From Mucilaginibacter sp. MD40 (GTDB lineage Bacteria; Bacteroidota; Bacteroidia; Sphingobacteriales; Sphingobacteriaceae), in NCBI RefSeq assembly GCF_002288635.1, contig NZ_NRSW01000001.1, positions 4,171,004-4,235,003 on the forward strand: DNA of 64,000 bases. The letters run 5' to 3'. The notes below the pieces were generated by a model. That model saw only the letters and a list, made by a program, of their open reading frames with translations, ran no database searches and had not been told where the DNA came from. Of this stretch, positions 1-9,603 are shown one piece after another. Numbering within the stretch: the first letter of the stretch is position 1; each line of letters starts with the position of its first letter. A program made the position numbers and the translations under genes.

Positions 1-1
1 G

Positions 2-727
2 CTGAACAGGTCCAGCCTGATGCTGGCTGTTGCCAATTCGTTATACACTTACCAGGCACAGGCGGAAGTCGCAGAAAAGGAAAGCGATACATGGTACGGG
101 CAAGCCTGGGATTCTGTAACCAGCACCGTTAAGGAGGGGATCAGCTCGGTAGTCTCGCCATTGCTGGAATTAAAAAACCGGCTGACCGTGGGCATGCAAC
201 TGCTATTTACGCAGTTGCTGGAATTGTTAGGGATCTGGATTCTGCGCATAGCCGTTTATATTATCTTTATGATTCAAATCATCTATTCCACCATACTGAT
301 CATTCTCGGGCCTTTCGCCGTTGCCGCGAGTATTTTACCGGCCTTCCGTGATAGCTTCAGTACCTGGATCGCCCGGTTTATTTCCGTTAATCTCTACAGC
401 GGCATCGCTTACCTCATCATGTACCTGTGCGGTTTGATGCAGGAATATGCATTAAAGTCGGAGATCAGTAAATACAAGGAGCTAGTCGGTGAGAACGGCT
501 TGAGCGCCAATTTAGAAAAAATGGCCTGGTTTGCAGGCAATGGTGTCCTGTCCTTTGGTACCGTCATCATTGTATTCCTGATCGGTGCCATCTGTATGTT
601 CACCGTGCCCAGCATCTCCACCTGGATCATCTCAACTTCCGGTATCAGTTCGGCAACATCAACGTTTGGCCGCAGCGCCGGAACAGTGACCAGTATGGCC
701 CGGAAAGCAGCCGGAAGCTTCTTTTAG
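2..727 (+). CDS. traJ: Conjugative transposon protein TraJ (VirB6-like), 5'-truncated
   Basis: C-terminal part of a polytopic inner-membrane protein of the Bacteroidota conjugation channel. The frame is open from base 2, so the gene starts before the window and the ATG at 20 is internal. At least four hydrophobic segments are visible, roughly in residues 65-105, 115-140 and 175-205 of the visible part, with a Gly/Ser/Thr-rich tail. The following gene order, traK-L-M-N, fits the CTnDOT-type transfer operon, in which TraJ is the VirB6-like pore component. The family call rests on membrane topology plus synteny. Confidence 0.8.
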   Translation: MNRSSLMLAVANSLYTYQAQAEVAEKESDTWYGQAWDSVTSTVKEGISSVVSPLLELKNRLTVGMQLLFTQLLELLGIWILRIAVYIIFMIQIIYSTILIILGPFAVAASILPAFRDSFSTWIARFISVNLYSGIAYLIMYLCGLMQEYALKSEISKYKELVGENGLSANLEKMAWFAGNGVLSFGTVIIVFLIGAICMFTVPSISTWIISTSGISSATSTFGRSAGTVTSMARKAAGSFF

Positions 728-804
728 TTCCTTTTTCTTTTCTTCCTTTTTATGTCAGGCTGACCCGTAAATGCGGGCCGGCCATTTTTATTTAATCGAT
801 AACC

Positions 805-1419
805 ATGATCATCAAAAATATTGAAGCAAAGGTCAGGCTGGCAACATTTATCGCGGCCGGTAGCCTGCTGACATCGCTGGTCATCGTAGGCATGAATTGC
901 CTGTATGCTTTTAAGCTGGTATCCAATGCCCAGAAAAACATTTATATCCTGGATAACAATGTTCCCATACTGGCCAGGCAGACGGACGTGCAGATCAACC
1001 GGCCGGCCGAGTACCGGGCCGATGTCAACCTCTTTCATTCACTTTTTTTCTCCCTCACACCCGATGATAATTACATGGAGTATCAGATGAAAAAAGCCAT
1101 GTATCTGGTAGACGAATCGGGCATGCAGCAATATAATAACCTCAAGGAAAATGGCTTTTTTAATTCCATTTTATCCTCCAGTTCTGTGCTAACACTGCAA
1201 ACCGATTCCATTTCGGTAGACGTCCCCAAACATTATTTCCGTTATTACGGAAAACTGAAAATCGACCGGCGTAGCTCAACTGTCGTCCGCTCCCTCATTA
1301 CCGAAGGTTACCTGAAAGACATCCCCCGAAGTGATAATAACCCGCACGGCGTATTAATCTGTGCCTGGAAAACCCTTGAAAATAAAGACCTCCAAGATGT
1401 GGAAAAGAATTCATTCTAA
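805..1419 (+). CDS. traK: Conjugative transposon protein TraK
   Basis: A 204-residue bitopic membrane protein with one transmembrane segment near the N-terminus (about residues 14-38) and a periplasmic remainder. The N-terminal layout, IEAKVRLATF followed by a TM helix and then NIYILDNNVPILAR, is typical of Bacteroidota TraK, regarded as the VirB8-like assembly component of the mating channel. Length matches the family (about 200-210 residues). It lies 77 bases after traJ and its 3' end overlaps the next gene, indicating translational coupling within one transfer operon. Confidence 0.85.
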   Translation: MIIKNIEAKVRLATFIAAGSLLTSLVIVGMNCLYAFKLVSNAQKNIYILDNNVPILARQTDVQINRPAEYRADVNLFHSLFFSLTPDDNYMEYQMKKAMYLVDESGMQQYNNLKENGFFNSILSSSSVLTLQTDSISVDVPKHYFRYYGKLKIDRRSSTVVRSLITEGYLKDIPRSDNNPHGVLICAWKTLENKDLQDVEKNSF

Positions 1420-1810
1420 CAGGGATCCCAGGGATACCCTGTACAGCGAGATACAAAAGGAGTTTAGTAGCTATTTCACTGTTGCCGGTAACGCCTTTAA
1501 GAACCTGGCATCGGCATATCCAAAATTCTTGTTCGGGTGCATGATCTTCTTAATGGCACTTTCGATCGTACTGTCGTTCACCATTTTTCGCCACCCGGAT
1601 AAGAAACAGCCTGCCGAGGTTAAAAAGGTCAGCCCGGTGGAAGATGGCTTCAGCCAAATATTGCAAGCTGCCGGCAATATCCGTGCAACGATGCAACTCA
1701 AACAAATGGTAGACAGCCTCACAGCTAAAAAACAGCTATCAGGCCGGGACAGTATCCTGCTGGACAGCGCGCTCAGTCGCCTAGCGAAAATCCATCAAAC
1801 ATTAAAGTAA
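1397..1810 (+). CDS. TraL-like small membrane protein of the transfer operon
   Basis: Small protein of 137 residues if started at ATG 1397; an ATG at 1361 in the same frame would add 12 residues. I prefer 1397 because it gives a 23-base overlap with traK and removes a basic leader that looks like read-through of the traK frame. A single TM segment (around FGCMIFLMALSIVLSF) is followed by a charged, probably coiled C-terminal part. Its position between traK and traM matches TraL of CTnDOT-type elements. I see no sequence motif that proves the family, so the name is positional. Confidence 0.6.
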   Translation: MWKRIHSNRDPRDTLYSEIQKEFSSYFTVAGNAFKNLASAYPKFLFGCMIFLMALSIVLSFTIFRHPDKKQPAEVKKVSPVEDGFSQILQAAGNIRATMQLKQMVDSLTAKKQLSGRDSILLDSALSRLAKIHQTLK

Positions 1811-1817
1811 ATATGCT

Positions 1818-3002
1818 ATGAAAATTGATTTTAAACAGCCAAAATATGTGCTGCCGGTCATCCTATTGCCGTTTTTGTGCCTGTTCTTTTATGCCTGGCA
1901 AAGCGGGTTTTCTTCCAAGCCAAAGGAAACGGTCAAGGAAACAGTAGGTCTCAATGGTTCGGTTGGGCAGGTTTCCGCCGATGTACGAAAAAAACAGCTT
2001 GTCGATAAGCTGGACGCCTACCGCAATACCTATAAGGAAGCCGATGGTTTAACCGCGGTTAATGTGATCCCGCGCGAGAATTCCAGTAACCCGGCCTTCA
2101 ATAATGATTATTCCGACCCGCAGAAAAAGAAACTGGATTCCATTCGCCAGGCGATGAAGCTGAAATTCTGGACGGGTAATAACCTGGTTATCGGGAAGGG
2201 GCGGACGGCAGGTAAGTCACATGACCAGCAAGTCGCGATGGCCGTTGAAGCGATGAGCCGCCGGCAGGCAAACGCCGTTCGTCAGGTTGAGCCTATGCCA
2301 AAAGAGAAAGACCCCATGGACGTATTCAGACAGCAGATGGCGATCATGGATAGTGTCAGTAAGCAGAACGATCCCAGCTACCGGGAAGAGCTAAAGAAAA
2401 AAGATCTTGCCGACAAAGCTGCCAAGTTGAAGGCCAGCCAGGTTAAACTAATTGTTGAGAAAGCGAATGCCCTTTCTGATGCTTTTAATACCATCCTTCC
2501 CGAAAAGAAACCGGCTTTTATCAGCGCGGTAATAGACGAGAATGTGACGGGTTACGCGGGATCCAGGCTGCGGCTGAAATTGCTGGAGGATATCAATGCT
2601 GGGAATAACCTGGTCAAAAAAGGTACTTATGTATTTGCCCAGATCAGTGGCTTTTCAGAACAACGCGTAACGTTATCCATTACTTCTATCTTATTTGAAG
2701 GGAAGATCCTTCCGGTCAAACTCGATGTGTATGATATGGACGGATTACCGGGCCTTTATGTACCCTCATCTGCCTTCCGGGATTTCACCAAAGATCTGGG
2801 CAGCAATTCAGTTCAGGGCGTAACGATCGACGGCAGTTCAGGCAACAACCAATTTATCATGAGCTCCCTCGATAAAGTTTTTCAATCCACGTCCTCTGCC
2901 ATTGCCTCGCTGATCCGCAAAAACAAGGCAAAGCTTAAATACAACTCTTACCTCTATTTAATCGACACCGATGCGTTGCAAAACGCTCAAAAAAACTATT
3001 AA
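1818..3002 (+). CDS. traM: Conjugative transposon protein TraM (VirB10-like)
   Basis: A 394-residue protein with an N-terminal membrane anchor (about residues 10-28), a long charged, helical periplasmic linker, and a C-terminal domain from about residue 220. That domain carries ISAVIDENVTGYAGSRLRLK and LVKKGTYVFAQISGF, the conserved beta-barrel core of Bacteroidota TraM. The family corresponds to VirB10, which spans the periplasm and couples the inner-membrane ATPases to the outer-membrane pore. It starts 7 bases after the preceding gene and is followed 1 base later by traN, so the genes are very probably co-transcribed. Confidence 0.9.
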   Translation: MKIDFKQPKYVLPVILLPFLCLFFYAWQSGFSSKPKETVKETVGLNGSVGQVSADVRKKQLVDKLDAYRNTYKEADGLTAVNVIPRENSSNPAFNNDYSDPQKKKLDSIRQAMKLKFWTGNNLVIGKGRTAGKSHDQQVAMAVEAMSRRQANAVRQVEPMPKEKDPMDVFRQQMAIMDSVSKQNDPSYREELKKKDLADKAAKLKASQVKLIVEKANALSDAFNTILPEKKPAFISAVIDENVTGYAGSRLRLKLLEDINAGNNLVKKGTYVFAQISGFSEQRVTLSITSILFEGKILPVKLDVYDMDGLPGLYVPSSAFRDFTKDLGSNSVQGVTIDGSSGNNQFIMSSLDKVFQSTSSAIASLIRKNKAKLKYNSYLYLIDTDALQNAQKNY

Positions 3003-3003
3003 C

Positions 3004-3798
3004 ATGAAAACGATTTTTTTCTTTTTATTGGTGCTCTGCGCCCCAAGGCTTTATGCCCAAAAGCCATTACCGGTTGTTTACCTGCCGGAGAATCTGACCA
3101 TACACTTTATTTCACCCGAGCCGATCCAGTACGTGGATATTTCCGCGAAAGAACTGACTGGTGACCTTCCGTTAAAAAACGTACTCCGGTTAAAGTTGCG
3201 GGATTCGCTTCAGTCCTTTAAGGGATCGGTCATCACTGTTGCGGGTGAAAAATTTATTGCACAGTACCGACTGCTTCCGGGTTATACCGGAGTTGCGACA
3301 GAGATCAATATAATGCCGGAGGACATGCACCCGCTTGATATTTCTAATATTGGACTTTCCCAGAACCAGTTGAAGGGCCTGGCACTTAACCTGATCGCCA
3401 AAAGCCCTGATAAACGGATGGAAAAGGTAAAAGCCTTTGGTATAAAAGGGCAATTGAACCATGTTTACACAGTTGGCGACTATATTTTTCTCGATATCAG
3501 CTATCGCAATAAAACCAACCTGAAGTATGATATCGCTGAACTGCGGTTCAGGATAGATGATAAAAAAGTAACCAAAGCCGCCAACAACCAATCCGTGGAG
3601 ATCAAGCCAGAGTTTGTGCTATTTACACCACCAGCATTTACAAAGAACTACCGGAATATTTTCGTCTTTAAAAAGATGTCTTTCCCGGGTAATAAAGTGC
3701 TTCGTATTGAGCTGAGCGAGCAGCAGCTTTCCGGCCGGATCATAACGTTATCGATCTCCTACCAGGATATCCTTGATGCGGATATCCTGCCAAATTAA
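3004..3798 (+). CDS. traN: Conjugative transposon protein TraN (VirB9-like)
   Basis: The start chosen is ATG 3004, right after the traM stop, because it gives a clean signal peptide (MKTIFFFLLVLCAPRLYAQ). An upstream in-frame ATG at 2971 would prepend basic residues inside traM. The mature part is beta-rich with the pattern LPVVYLPENLTIHFISPEPI and later FGIKGQLNHVYTVGDYIFLD, as in TraN, the VirB9-like periplasmic/outer-membrane component that complexes with TraM. At 264 residues it is slightly shorter than some CTnDOT-type TraN proteins. No traO, traP or traQ follows in this window, so the element departs from the CTnDOT order here. Confidence 0.85.
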   Translation: MKTIFFFLLVLCAPRLYAQKPLPVVYLPENLTIHFISPEPIQYVDISAKELTGDLPLKNVLRLKLRDSLQSFKGSVITVAGEKFIAQYRLLPGYTGVATEINIMPEDMHPLDISNIGLSQNQLKGLALNLIAKSPDKRMEKVKAFGIKGQLNHVYTVGDYIFLDISYRNKTNLKYDIAELRFRIDDKKVTKAANNQSVEIKPEFVLFTPPAFTKNYRNIFVFKKMSFPGNKVLRIELSEQQLSGRIITLSISYQDILDADILPN

Positions 3799-3814
3799 TA
3801 CTCAACCCATTTTT

Positions 3815-4030
3815 ATGACTGATTCCATAGCCTATGATTACGTAAAGCTGGTGTTGGAGGAGGAATTCATCCGGGCCTATCTCCGCTTTTCCAATCATGG
3901 GATACTCCACTACGAGCTTACTAATATCCTCGAACTCTGTGCGCCTTTGATCAAGGGACTCGACGAGGACGACCGCTTCCTAAAATACGAAGTGATCGGC
4001 ACCATAGCAGATTATTTACAAGAGGTGTGA
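3815..4030 (+). CDS. Small hypothetical protein in the transfer operon
   Basis: Acidic, largely helical 71-residue protein with no signal peptide or membrane segment. ATG 3815 is preferred over an in-frame ATG at 3773, which would overlap the traN end. It lies between traN and the methylase/helicase gene, whose ATG begins 1 base after this stop codon, so the two are probably translationally coupled. I do not recognise the family. The position suggests a partner of the giant methylase-helicase, but nothing in the sequence proves it. Confidence 0.6.
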   Translation: MTDSIAYDYVKLVLEEEFIRAYLRFSNHGILHYELTNILELCAPLIKGLDEDDRFLKYEVIGTIADYLQEV

Positions 4031-4031
4031 T

Positions 4032-7000
4032 ATGGCATTTAATCCGGTAAGGAAGATGGCAGATAATATCGCGGCCATCCGGCTCGCCCTGGACTTTAAC
4101 GGGCAAAAGTTTTCCGATGCAGAGCTGCAAAAATTAAAAAAATACGCGGGCTTTGGGGGGCTTAAGGCTGTACTATTCCCGCCCGGGGAATTAGCCTCCT
4201 GGGAAAACTTCGGGGCCTCAAAGGCAGACCTTAAGCTCTATCCCCAGGTAATGGAACTGCATGAACTGTTACAGGAGAAACTGACTGCAAAAGATTATAA
4301 AGCGGCCATCGATGCCTTGAAAAGCAGCTCTCAAACGGCTTATTATACGCCTGATTTTTTACCAAGGGCGATCTATACCGCCATGCTGCAAAGCAACATT
4401 CTGCCAAAACGCCTGTATGAGCCCAGTGCCGGGGCCGGTGTTTTTATTGAAGAAGCCTCGCTCGCTTTTCCGGGATTGGAGCAGGTTACGGCCGTGGAAA
4501 AGGATATTCTAACAGGAAAGGTTCTGACCGCTATCTGTTCAACTTATGATGCGCCGATCGATGTGCAGATCAAAAGGCTGGAAGAAACGGCAGCAACCGA
4601 GAAGGGGCAATCGGATCTTATAATCAGCAATATCCCCTTTGGCAAGATCGCCGTTCATGATCCTGCTTATAACAAAAGCGGAATTTCCGCCAAGGTACAT
4701 ACCTACTTCTTTGCCAAAGGATTGGATAAGATCAAAGACGGCGGAATCCTGGCTTATATTGTTACGGATGCTTTCCTGAACAACCCGTCCAACGCCACCG
4801 CGCGGAAATATTTATTTACCTCTGCCGATCTTTTGACCGTAGCCGTTTTACCTGCTAACCTGATGAAGGAAAATGCCAACGTCGAAGTGGGTATGCACCT
4901 GATCCTGGTACAGAAAAATGATACCAAAGAAACCCTGACCGAAGCAGAAAGCCTGCTGTTGGACACCGTAGAAGTCGAAAACTCATTTGGGAAATATTAT
5001 ATTAATGCCTGGTTGGCCGACAAAAACGAACTGGTTTATGCTGATGAGATCATCGAGGGTACCAATTCACGGGGCAAAGCATCCAGAGTGGCCTGGCAAA
5101 ACGGTGACATGCTGGACATCATTCCCCAACTCAAAGAACAACTGGTTGCCGGATTCGGTAGCTTTGATTATGCGAAGTGGGAAGCTATTTCTTTTGACAA
5201 AAAGGGAAGCCAACTCAGGCAGTTCACTTTTTTACCTGTTCCGGAAAAAGAGAAAGCCACGGAAAAACCCGGCTTAAATTTCGGCCAGTTAGGTTTATTT
5301 GACGCCCCGGTTCAACCCGAATCGGACAATAAGGCGCTGGCTTACCTGGATGATCTCGACCGGCAATTTGTCGATGCGGAAACAGCACGTGTTGTAAGTA
5401 TTATCCGTACTACGCAGCGGCCGTTACATGACAGCGTAGTATTATTGACTGCCCGTGCCAAAGCGAGCAACAGGTTTAGTTATAAACTTTATAGTAACCT
5501 TTCAGAGTTATCTTTCCCCGCTAAATGGATGACCGGCGTAGCCCTTGGCCAGGAATTGGATGCCTTATCTGTTAAGCTGAAACAATATGGACATGATTAC
5601 CGCTATGAAGGCGACAGTACCTTAGAGCCTGCCTTTAGATTAGTAGCCGACCGGCCAAAAGCTTTTACGGACATCAAACCGTTCTACCAAAAAGATACAC
5701 TGGTAATCTTCGAAGGTAAGGTCGGGCTGATCGGTGAGCCACATAATTTTGAGGCGAAATTTGAGCCCCTTGATCCGCAGCCGGAATTGTTCTTTTTCGA
5801 GGACTACCTGACCCTGCGGGATATTTACCTGGAGCTATCCGGCTATGAAAACGAGCACGCTATCCAATTCCCCGAACTGCGCCAATCACTGAACTTTTAT
5901 TACGAGGCCTTTGTCAGTAAATACGGGGAACTGAACAATTCCGTCAACCGTACCCGGATCCTCAGCGATGCGGCATTAGGCTTTAAGGTGCTCTCCTCCC
6001 TGGAGATCAGGGAACTGGATAAATTTGTCCGGTCTGACATCTTTTATGGCCCGCTTTTTCAACAAAAAGAATTGCTGAAGACCGATGATCCTTTAGAAGC
6101 GCTCGCGCGATGCCTTAATGATACAGGTCGGGTCGAACTTTCGGTCATTGCCCAGGTCACCGGTTTAACGGAGGACGAGATCATTATTCAGTTGGATAAA
6201 CAGATCCTGTTAAACCCGCAAACGCTCGGCTGGGAAACTATCGACAATTATTTGTCGGGCAACGTTGTAGAAAAGTTAAAGATCGCGGAAAAGCTTGCCG
6301 TTGACGAACCGAATAATTTGCAATTTGCCAGGAGCCTTGCCGCGATCCGCCGGGTTCAGCCCGAACGGATACCTTTCGAACGGCTGGATTTCAACCTCGG
6401 GGAGCGATGGGTTCCCATCGCATACTATGAGCGGTTTGCCACAGACCTTTTTAAGCTGGATACGAAGATCAACTACCTCGTTTCCGTGGACGACTATAAG
6501 GTAACCTACGCTAAAAAAGGAAACACCATCACCAATGAGGAGTTCGCGGTCGCGCCCAAAGAAAGTAATAAAGTTACCGGCCGTACGCTGCTGGAATATG
6601 CACTGCTCAACACCAACCCACACTTCACCTACCCGGTTGAGCAGTACGGAAAGGTTGTAAGAGTGCCTGATACCGAGGCGATTCAAAATGCGCACCGCAA
6701 GATCGAACACATCAGGACGCGATACCTGCTTTGGTTGCTGGAGTTGCCTAACGAGGAAAAGCAGTACCTGGAAAAATTATACAACGATACCTACAACTGC
6801 TATGCCTTACGCGAGTTTGACGGTAGTCACCTCTCCCTTCCGGGCTTTGATTTTAAAGCATTAAAGATCGAAGATCTCTACCCTTCACAGCGAAATGCTG
6901 CCTGGCGGGTGATTCAAAATAACGGGGGGGTGATCGATCACGAGGTGGGACTGGGCAAAACACTGACGATGATCATTGCCGCCATGGAAATGAAGCGGCT

Positions 7001-9512
7001 CGGTATCGTCCACAAACCAATAATATTGGCGCTAAAAGCTAATGTGCAGCAGATCACCGATACGTTCCGGCTGGCTTATCCCAAAGCAAAGCTGCTGGCA
7101 CCCGGCGAAAATGATTTTGAACCCGCCAAGCGCAAAAGGATCTTCCACGAGATCAAAAACAATAACTGGGACTGTATCATTCTGACGCATGACCAGTTTG
7201 GTAAGATTCCGCAGGCGCCGGAAATTCAACGGCAGATCCTGGAGATCGAGCTGGAGAACACTGAACTGGATTTGTTGACTATCCAGAACGCCGGGGAAGA
7301 AATAAGCCGGGAGATGCTCAAAGGGTTGGAGATCCGAAAGGAAAATCTGGAAGCCAAACTGAAAGGTGTGATCGAAGCGATAGAACAACGCAAGGACACC
7401 GGTATCAATTTTCGCGAGATGAACATTGATCATTTGTTCATTGACGAATCGCATAAATTTAAGAACCTCACTTTTACCACCCGGCATACTAAGGTAGCCG
7501 GCTTGGGTAATATTGCTGGAAGCCAGAAGGCACTCAATATGCTCTTTGCTATCCGCACCTTACAGGATAGGTACAATACCGACCTGTGCGCGACCTTTCT
7601 TTCCGGCACCCCAATTTCAAACAGCCTGACCGAGATGTACCTGATTTTTAAGTACCTCCGTCCGAGGGAACTGGAGCGGCAGCGTATCTCCAACTTTGAT
7701 GCCTGGGCTGCGGTTTATGCACGAAAGACCGTGGATTTTGAATTTACGGTTACTAATGAGATCCGGGCAAAAGAGCGCTTTCGCCACTTTATCAAAGTTC
7801 CTGAACTGGCGCTGTTTTATAATCAGATTACCGATTACAAAACAGCGAAACACATCAACCTGGATAAGCCCGAGATCGATGAAACTCTGGTCAATATTAA
7901 ACCGACACCTGACCAGCAGGATTTTATCAAAAGGTTGATGGCTTTTGCCAAAACAGGGGATGCAACCCTGATAGGCAGGCGTCCGCTGACAAGGGATGAA
8001 GACAAGGGCCGGATGTTGATCGCCACCAATTATGCCAAGAAAATGGCAGTGGACATGCGCTTGGTCAACCCGGAAAAATATGATGACCATCCCGAAAACA
8101 AAGTCAATGTCTGTGCGCGGAACGTAGCATCGATCTATCATGAAAGTACACCGCATAAAGGAACGCAGATCATTTTCAGCGATATCGGCACACCAAAGCC
8201 CGGTGAATTCAACGTTTATGATGCCCTGCGGGATAAGCTGGTAACTGATTTTGATATTCCCGCAAACAAGATCACTTTTATTCATAATTGGGCGACGGAC
8301 AAACAACGCAAGGAACTGTTCAGAAGGATGAATGCCGGAGAAATCCGGATCCTGATCGGCAGTACTGAGAAAGCCGGAACCGGATTAAATGTGCAGGAGC
8401 GCATTGTTGCTATGCATCATTTGGACATTCCCTGGAAACCGTCGGAACTGGAACAACGCGACGGCCGAGGTGCCAGGCAAGGAAACTGGCTTGCCAAAAA
8501 TTTTTACGGCAATAAAGTCAGGAACTTTATTTATGCCGTGGAGCAATCTCTGGATAATTACAAGTTCAACCTGCTCAAAAACAAACAGATCTTTATTAGC
8601 CAGATGAAGAACAATGAGTTGTCCGTGCGTACGCTCGATGAAGGCGCTATCGATGAACAAAGCGGAATGGGCTTTTCTGAATACATCGCGATTTTATCAG
8701 GAGATACTTCATTACTTGAAAAGACCCGTTTGGAAAAAAAGGTGGCCGAACTGGAAGGTTATAAAAGTGCGCATTTCAAGGAAGTGTCCAGGAACCGTTA
8801 CCTATTAGAGGATTTGGAAAAAAAAAGCCGGGAAAACGGACAAACGCTGGAACTGGTGCGTAAGGATGAGCAGGCATATAAAGCTGTCCTAAAAAAAGAC
8901 GCTGATGGCGTTAAACTCAACCCCTTAAAGCTTCCGGATTCCGTTCAGCCACAAGCCATTGCCATTGGGAATTATTTTATCGAACTCTACAAAACCTGGC
9001 AACCTCCTGAACTCAGCAAGCCTGAACTACATTTGGGCGAACTGTACGGCTTTGATCTCTTTATCAGGCGAAAGATACAGTCGGTTGACACCGGGTTTTC
9101 CAGCCGTATCGAACACGTTACCTCTTTGTACGCGGAAAGCCGGACTACTGGAATCAAATACCTGCAAAACGGGGGTGCGCCTAATATCGATAATCCCAAA
9201 CTGGCCGCCCGGTACTTTCTGGAAGCGATCAACCGGGTGGTTGGCATGGCGGAACGTTATGAAAAGGAACTGGCGGGTATCAATCAGCAGATTCCGGAAG
9301 TGCGGGAACTCACCCAACGTCCGTTTGAACAGGAGTATGAACTGGCATCCCTGAAAAAGGATTTGTCAAAGCTGGAAATGGAGATCAGCAATAAAATTGC
9401 TGAACAGGATAAACTGGCGCTGGCGCAGCAGTCGCTTGATGTAGATCCCACACAACAGGAAGAGGTTGTTGAACAGGAGGCGGAGGTTGTGCCTATTATA
9501 GTGAAGCGCTAG
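4032..9512 (+). CDS. N6-adenine methyltransferase / SNF2-type helicase fusion protein (DarB-like)
   Basis: Giant 1826-residue protein. The N-terminal quarter holds a class I methyltransferase: a [13 protein letters not shown]-binding motif around residue 135 and the catalytic motif NIPFG (an NPPY variant) around residue 200. The central and C-terminal parts hold a superfamily 2 helicase: Walker A in HEVGLGKT near residue 972, motif II as DESH near 1137, SGTPISN near 1192, and motif VI with [10 protein letters not shown] near 1480. A coiled-coil tail ends in VKR. The architecture is common on Bacteroidota ICEs and resembles phage P1 DarB, an antirestriction protein. A role in protecting or remodelling transferred DNA is inferred. 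Confidence 0.88.
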   Translation: MAFNPVRKMADNIAAIRLALDFNGQKFSDAELQKLKKYAGFGGLKAVLFPPGELASWENFGASKADLKLYPQVMELHELLQEKLTAKDYKAAIDALKSSSQTAYYTPDFLPRAIYTAMLQSNILPKRLYEPSAGAGVFIEEASLAFPGLEQVTAVEKDILTGKVLTAICSTYDAPIDVQIKRLEETAATEKGQSDLIISNIPFGKIAVHDPAYNKSGISAKVHTYFFAKGLDKIKDGGILAYIVTDAFLNNPSNATARKYLFTSADLLTVAVLPANLMKENANVEVGMHLILVQKNDTKETLTEAESLLLDTVEVENSFGKYYINAWLADKNELVYADEIIEGTNSRGKASRVAWQNGDMLDIIPQLKEQLVAGFGSFDYAKWEAISFDKKGSQLRQFTFLPVPEKEKATEKPGLNFGQLGLFDAPVQPESDNKALAYLDDLDRQFVDAETARVVSIIRTTQRPLHDSVVLLTARAKASNRFSYKLYSNLSELSFPAKWMTGVALGQELDALSVKLKQYGHDYRYEGDSTLEPAFRLVADRPKAFTDIKPFYQKDTLVIFEGKVGLIGEPHNFEAKFEPLDPQPELFFFEDYLTLRDIYLELSGYENEHAIQFPELRQSLNFYYEAFVSKYGELNNSVNRTRILSDAALGFKVLSSLEIRELDKFVRSDIFYGPLFQQKELLKTDDPLEALARCLNDTGRVELSVIAQVTGLTEDEIIIQLDKQILLNPQTLGWETIDNYLSGNVVEKLKIAEKLAVDEPNNLQFARSLAAIRRVQPERIPFERLDFNLGERWVPIAYYERFATDLFKLDTKINYLVSVDDYKVTYAKKGNTITNEEFAVAPKESNKVTGRTLLEYALLNTNPHFTYPVEQYGKVVRVPDTEAIQNAHRKIEHIRTRYLLWLLELPNEEKQYLEKLYNDTYNCYALREFDGSHLSLPGFDFKALKIEDLYPSQRNAAWRVIQNNGGVIDHEVGLGKTLTMIIAAMEMKRLGIVHKPIILALKANVQQITDTFRLAYPKAKLLAPGENDFEPAKRKRIFHEIKNNNWDCIILTHDQFGKIPQAPEIQRQILEIELENTELDLLTIQNAGEEISREMLKGLEIRKENLEAKLKGVIEAIEQRKDTGINFREMNIDHLFIDESHKFKNLTFTTRHTKVAGLGNIAGSQKALNMLFAIRTLQDRYNTDLCATFLSGTPISNSLTEMYLIFKYLRPRELERQRISNFDAWAAVYARKTVDFEFTVTNEIRAKERFRHFIKVPELALFYNQITDYKTAKHINLDKPEIDETLVNIKPTPDQQDFIKRLMAFAKTGDATLIGRRPLTRDEDKGRMLIATNYAKKMAVDMRLVNPEKYDDHPENKVNVCARNVASIYHESTPHKGTQIIFSDIGTPKPGEFNVYDALRDKLVTDFDIPANKITFIHNWATDKQRKELFRRMNAGEIRILIGSTEKAGTGLNVQERIVAMHHLDIPWKPSELEQRDGRGARQGNWLAKNFYGNKVRNFIYAVEQSLDNYKFNLLKNKQIFISQMKNNELSVRTLDEGAIDEQSGMGFSEYIAILSGDTSLLEKTRLEKKVAELEGYKSAHFKEVSRNRYLLEDLEKKSRENGQTLELVRKDEQAYKAVLKKDADGVKLNPLKLPDSVQPQAIAIGNYFIELYKTWQPPELSKPELHLGELYGFDLFIRRKIQSVDTGFSSRIEHVTSLYAESRTTGIKYLQNGGAPNIDNPKLAARYFLEAINRVVGMAERYEKELAGINQQIPEVRELTQRPFEQEYELASLKKDLSKLEMEISNKIAEQDKLALAQQSLDVDPTQQEEVVEQEAEVVPIIVKR

Positions 9513-9554
9513 TAACGTTTAAACCGGATAACTCAATAGTGTTGCCGATTTATC

Positions 9555-9584
9555 AAGCCACCCGCAAAAGCCGGTGGCTTTTTC
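9555..9584 (+). terminator. Probable intrinsic terminator after the methylase-helicase gene
   Basis: Perfect 8-bp stem AAGCCACC / GGTGGCTT with a 10-base loop, followed by TTTT. It sits 42 bases after the stop codon. It also shows that the GTG at 9574 is part of the hairpin and not the start of the coupling-protein gene. It may only partly terminate, since transfer genes continue downstream. Confidence 0.65.
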
Positions 9585-9603
9585 ATTTCAAACATTCCTG
9601 ATT

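Noticed and set aside
7617-8306. 229-codon ORF antisense to the methylase-helicase gene
   Set aside because: Shadow of the helicase region, which has all expected motifs on the plus strand.
9574-9603. GTG start for the coupling protein at 9574
   Set aside because: The GTG sits in the 3' arm of a terminator hairpin; ATG 9604 gives a normal N-terminus.
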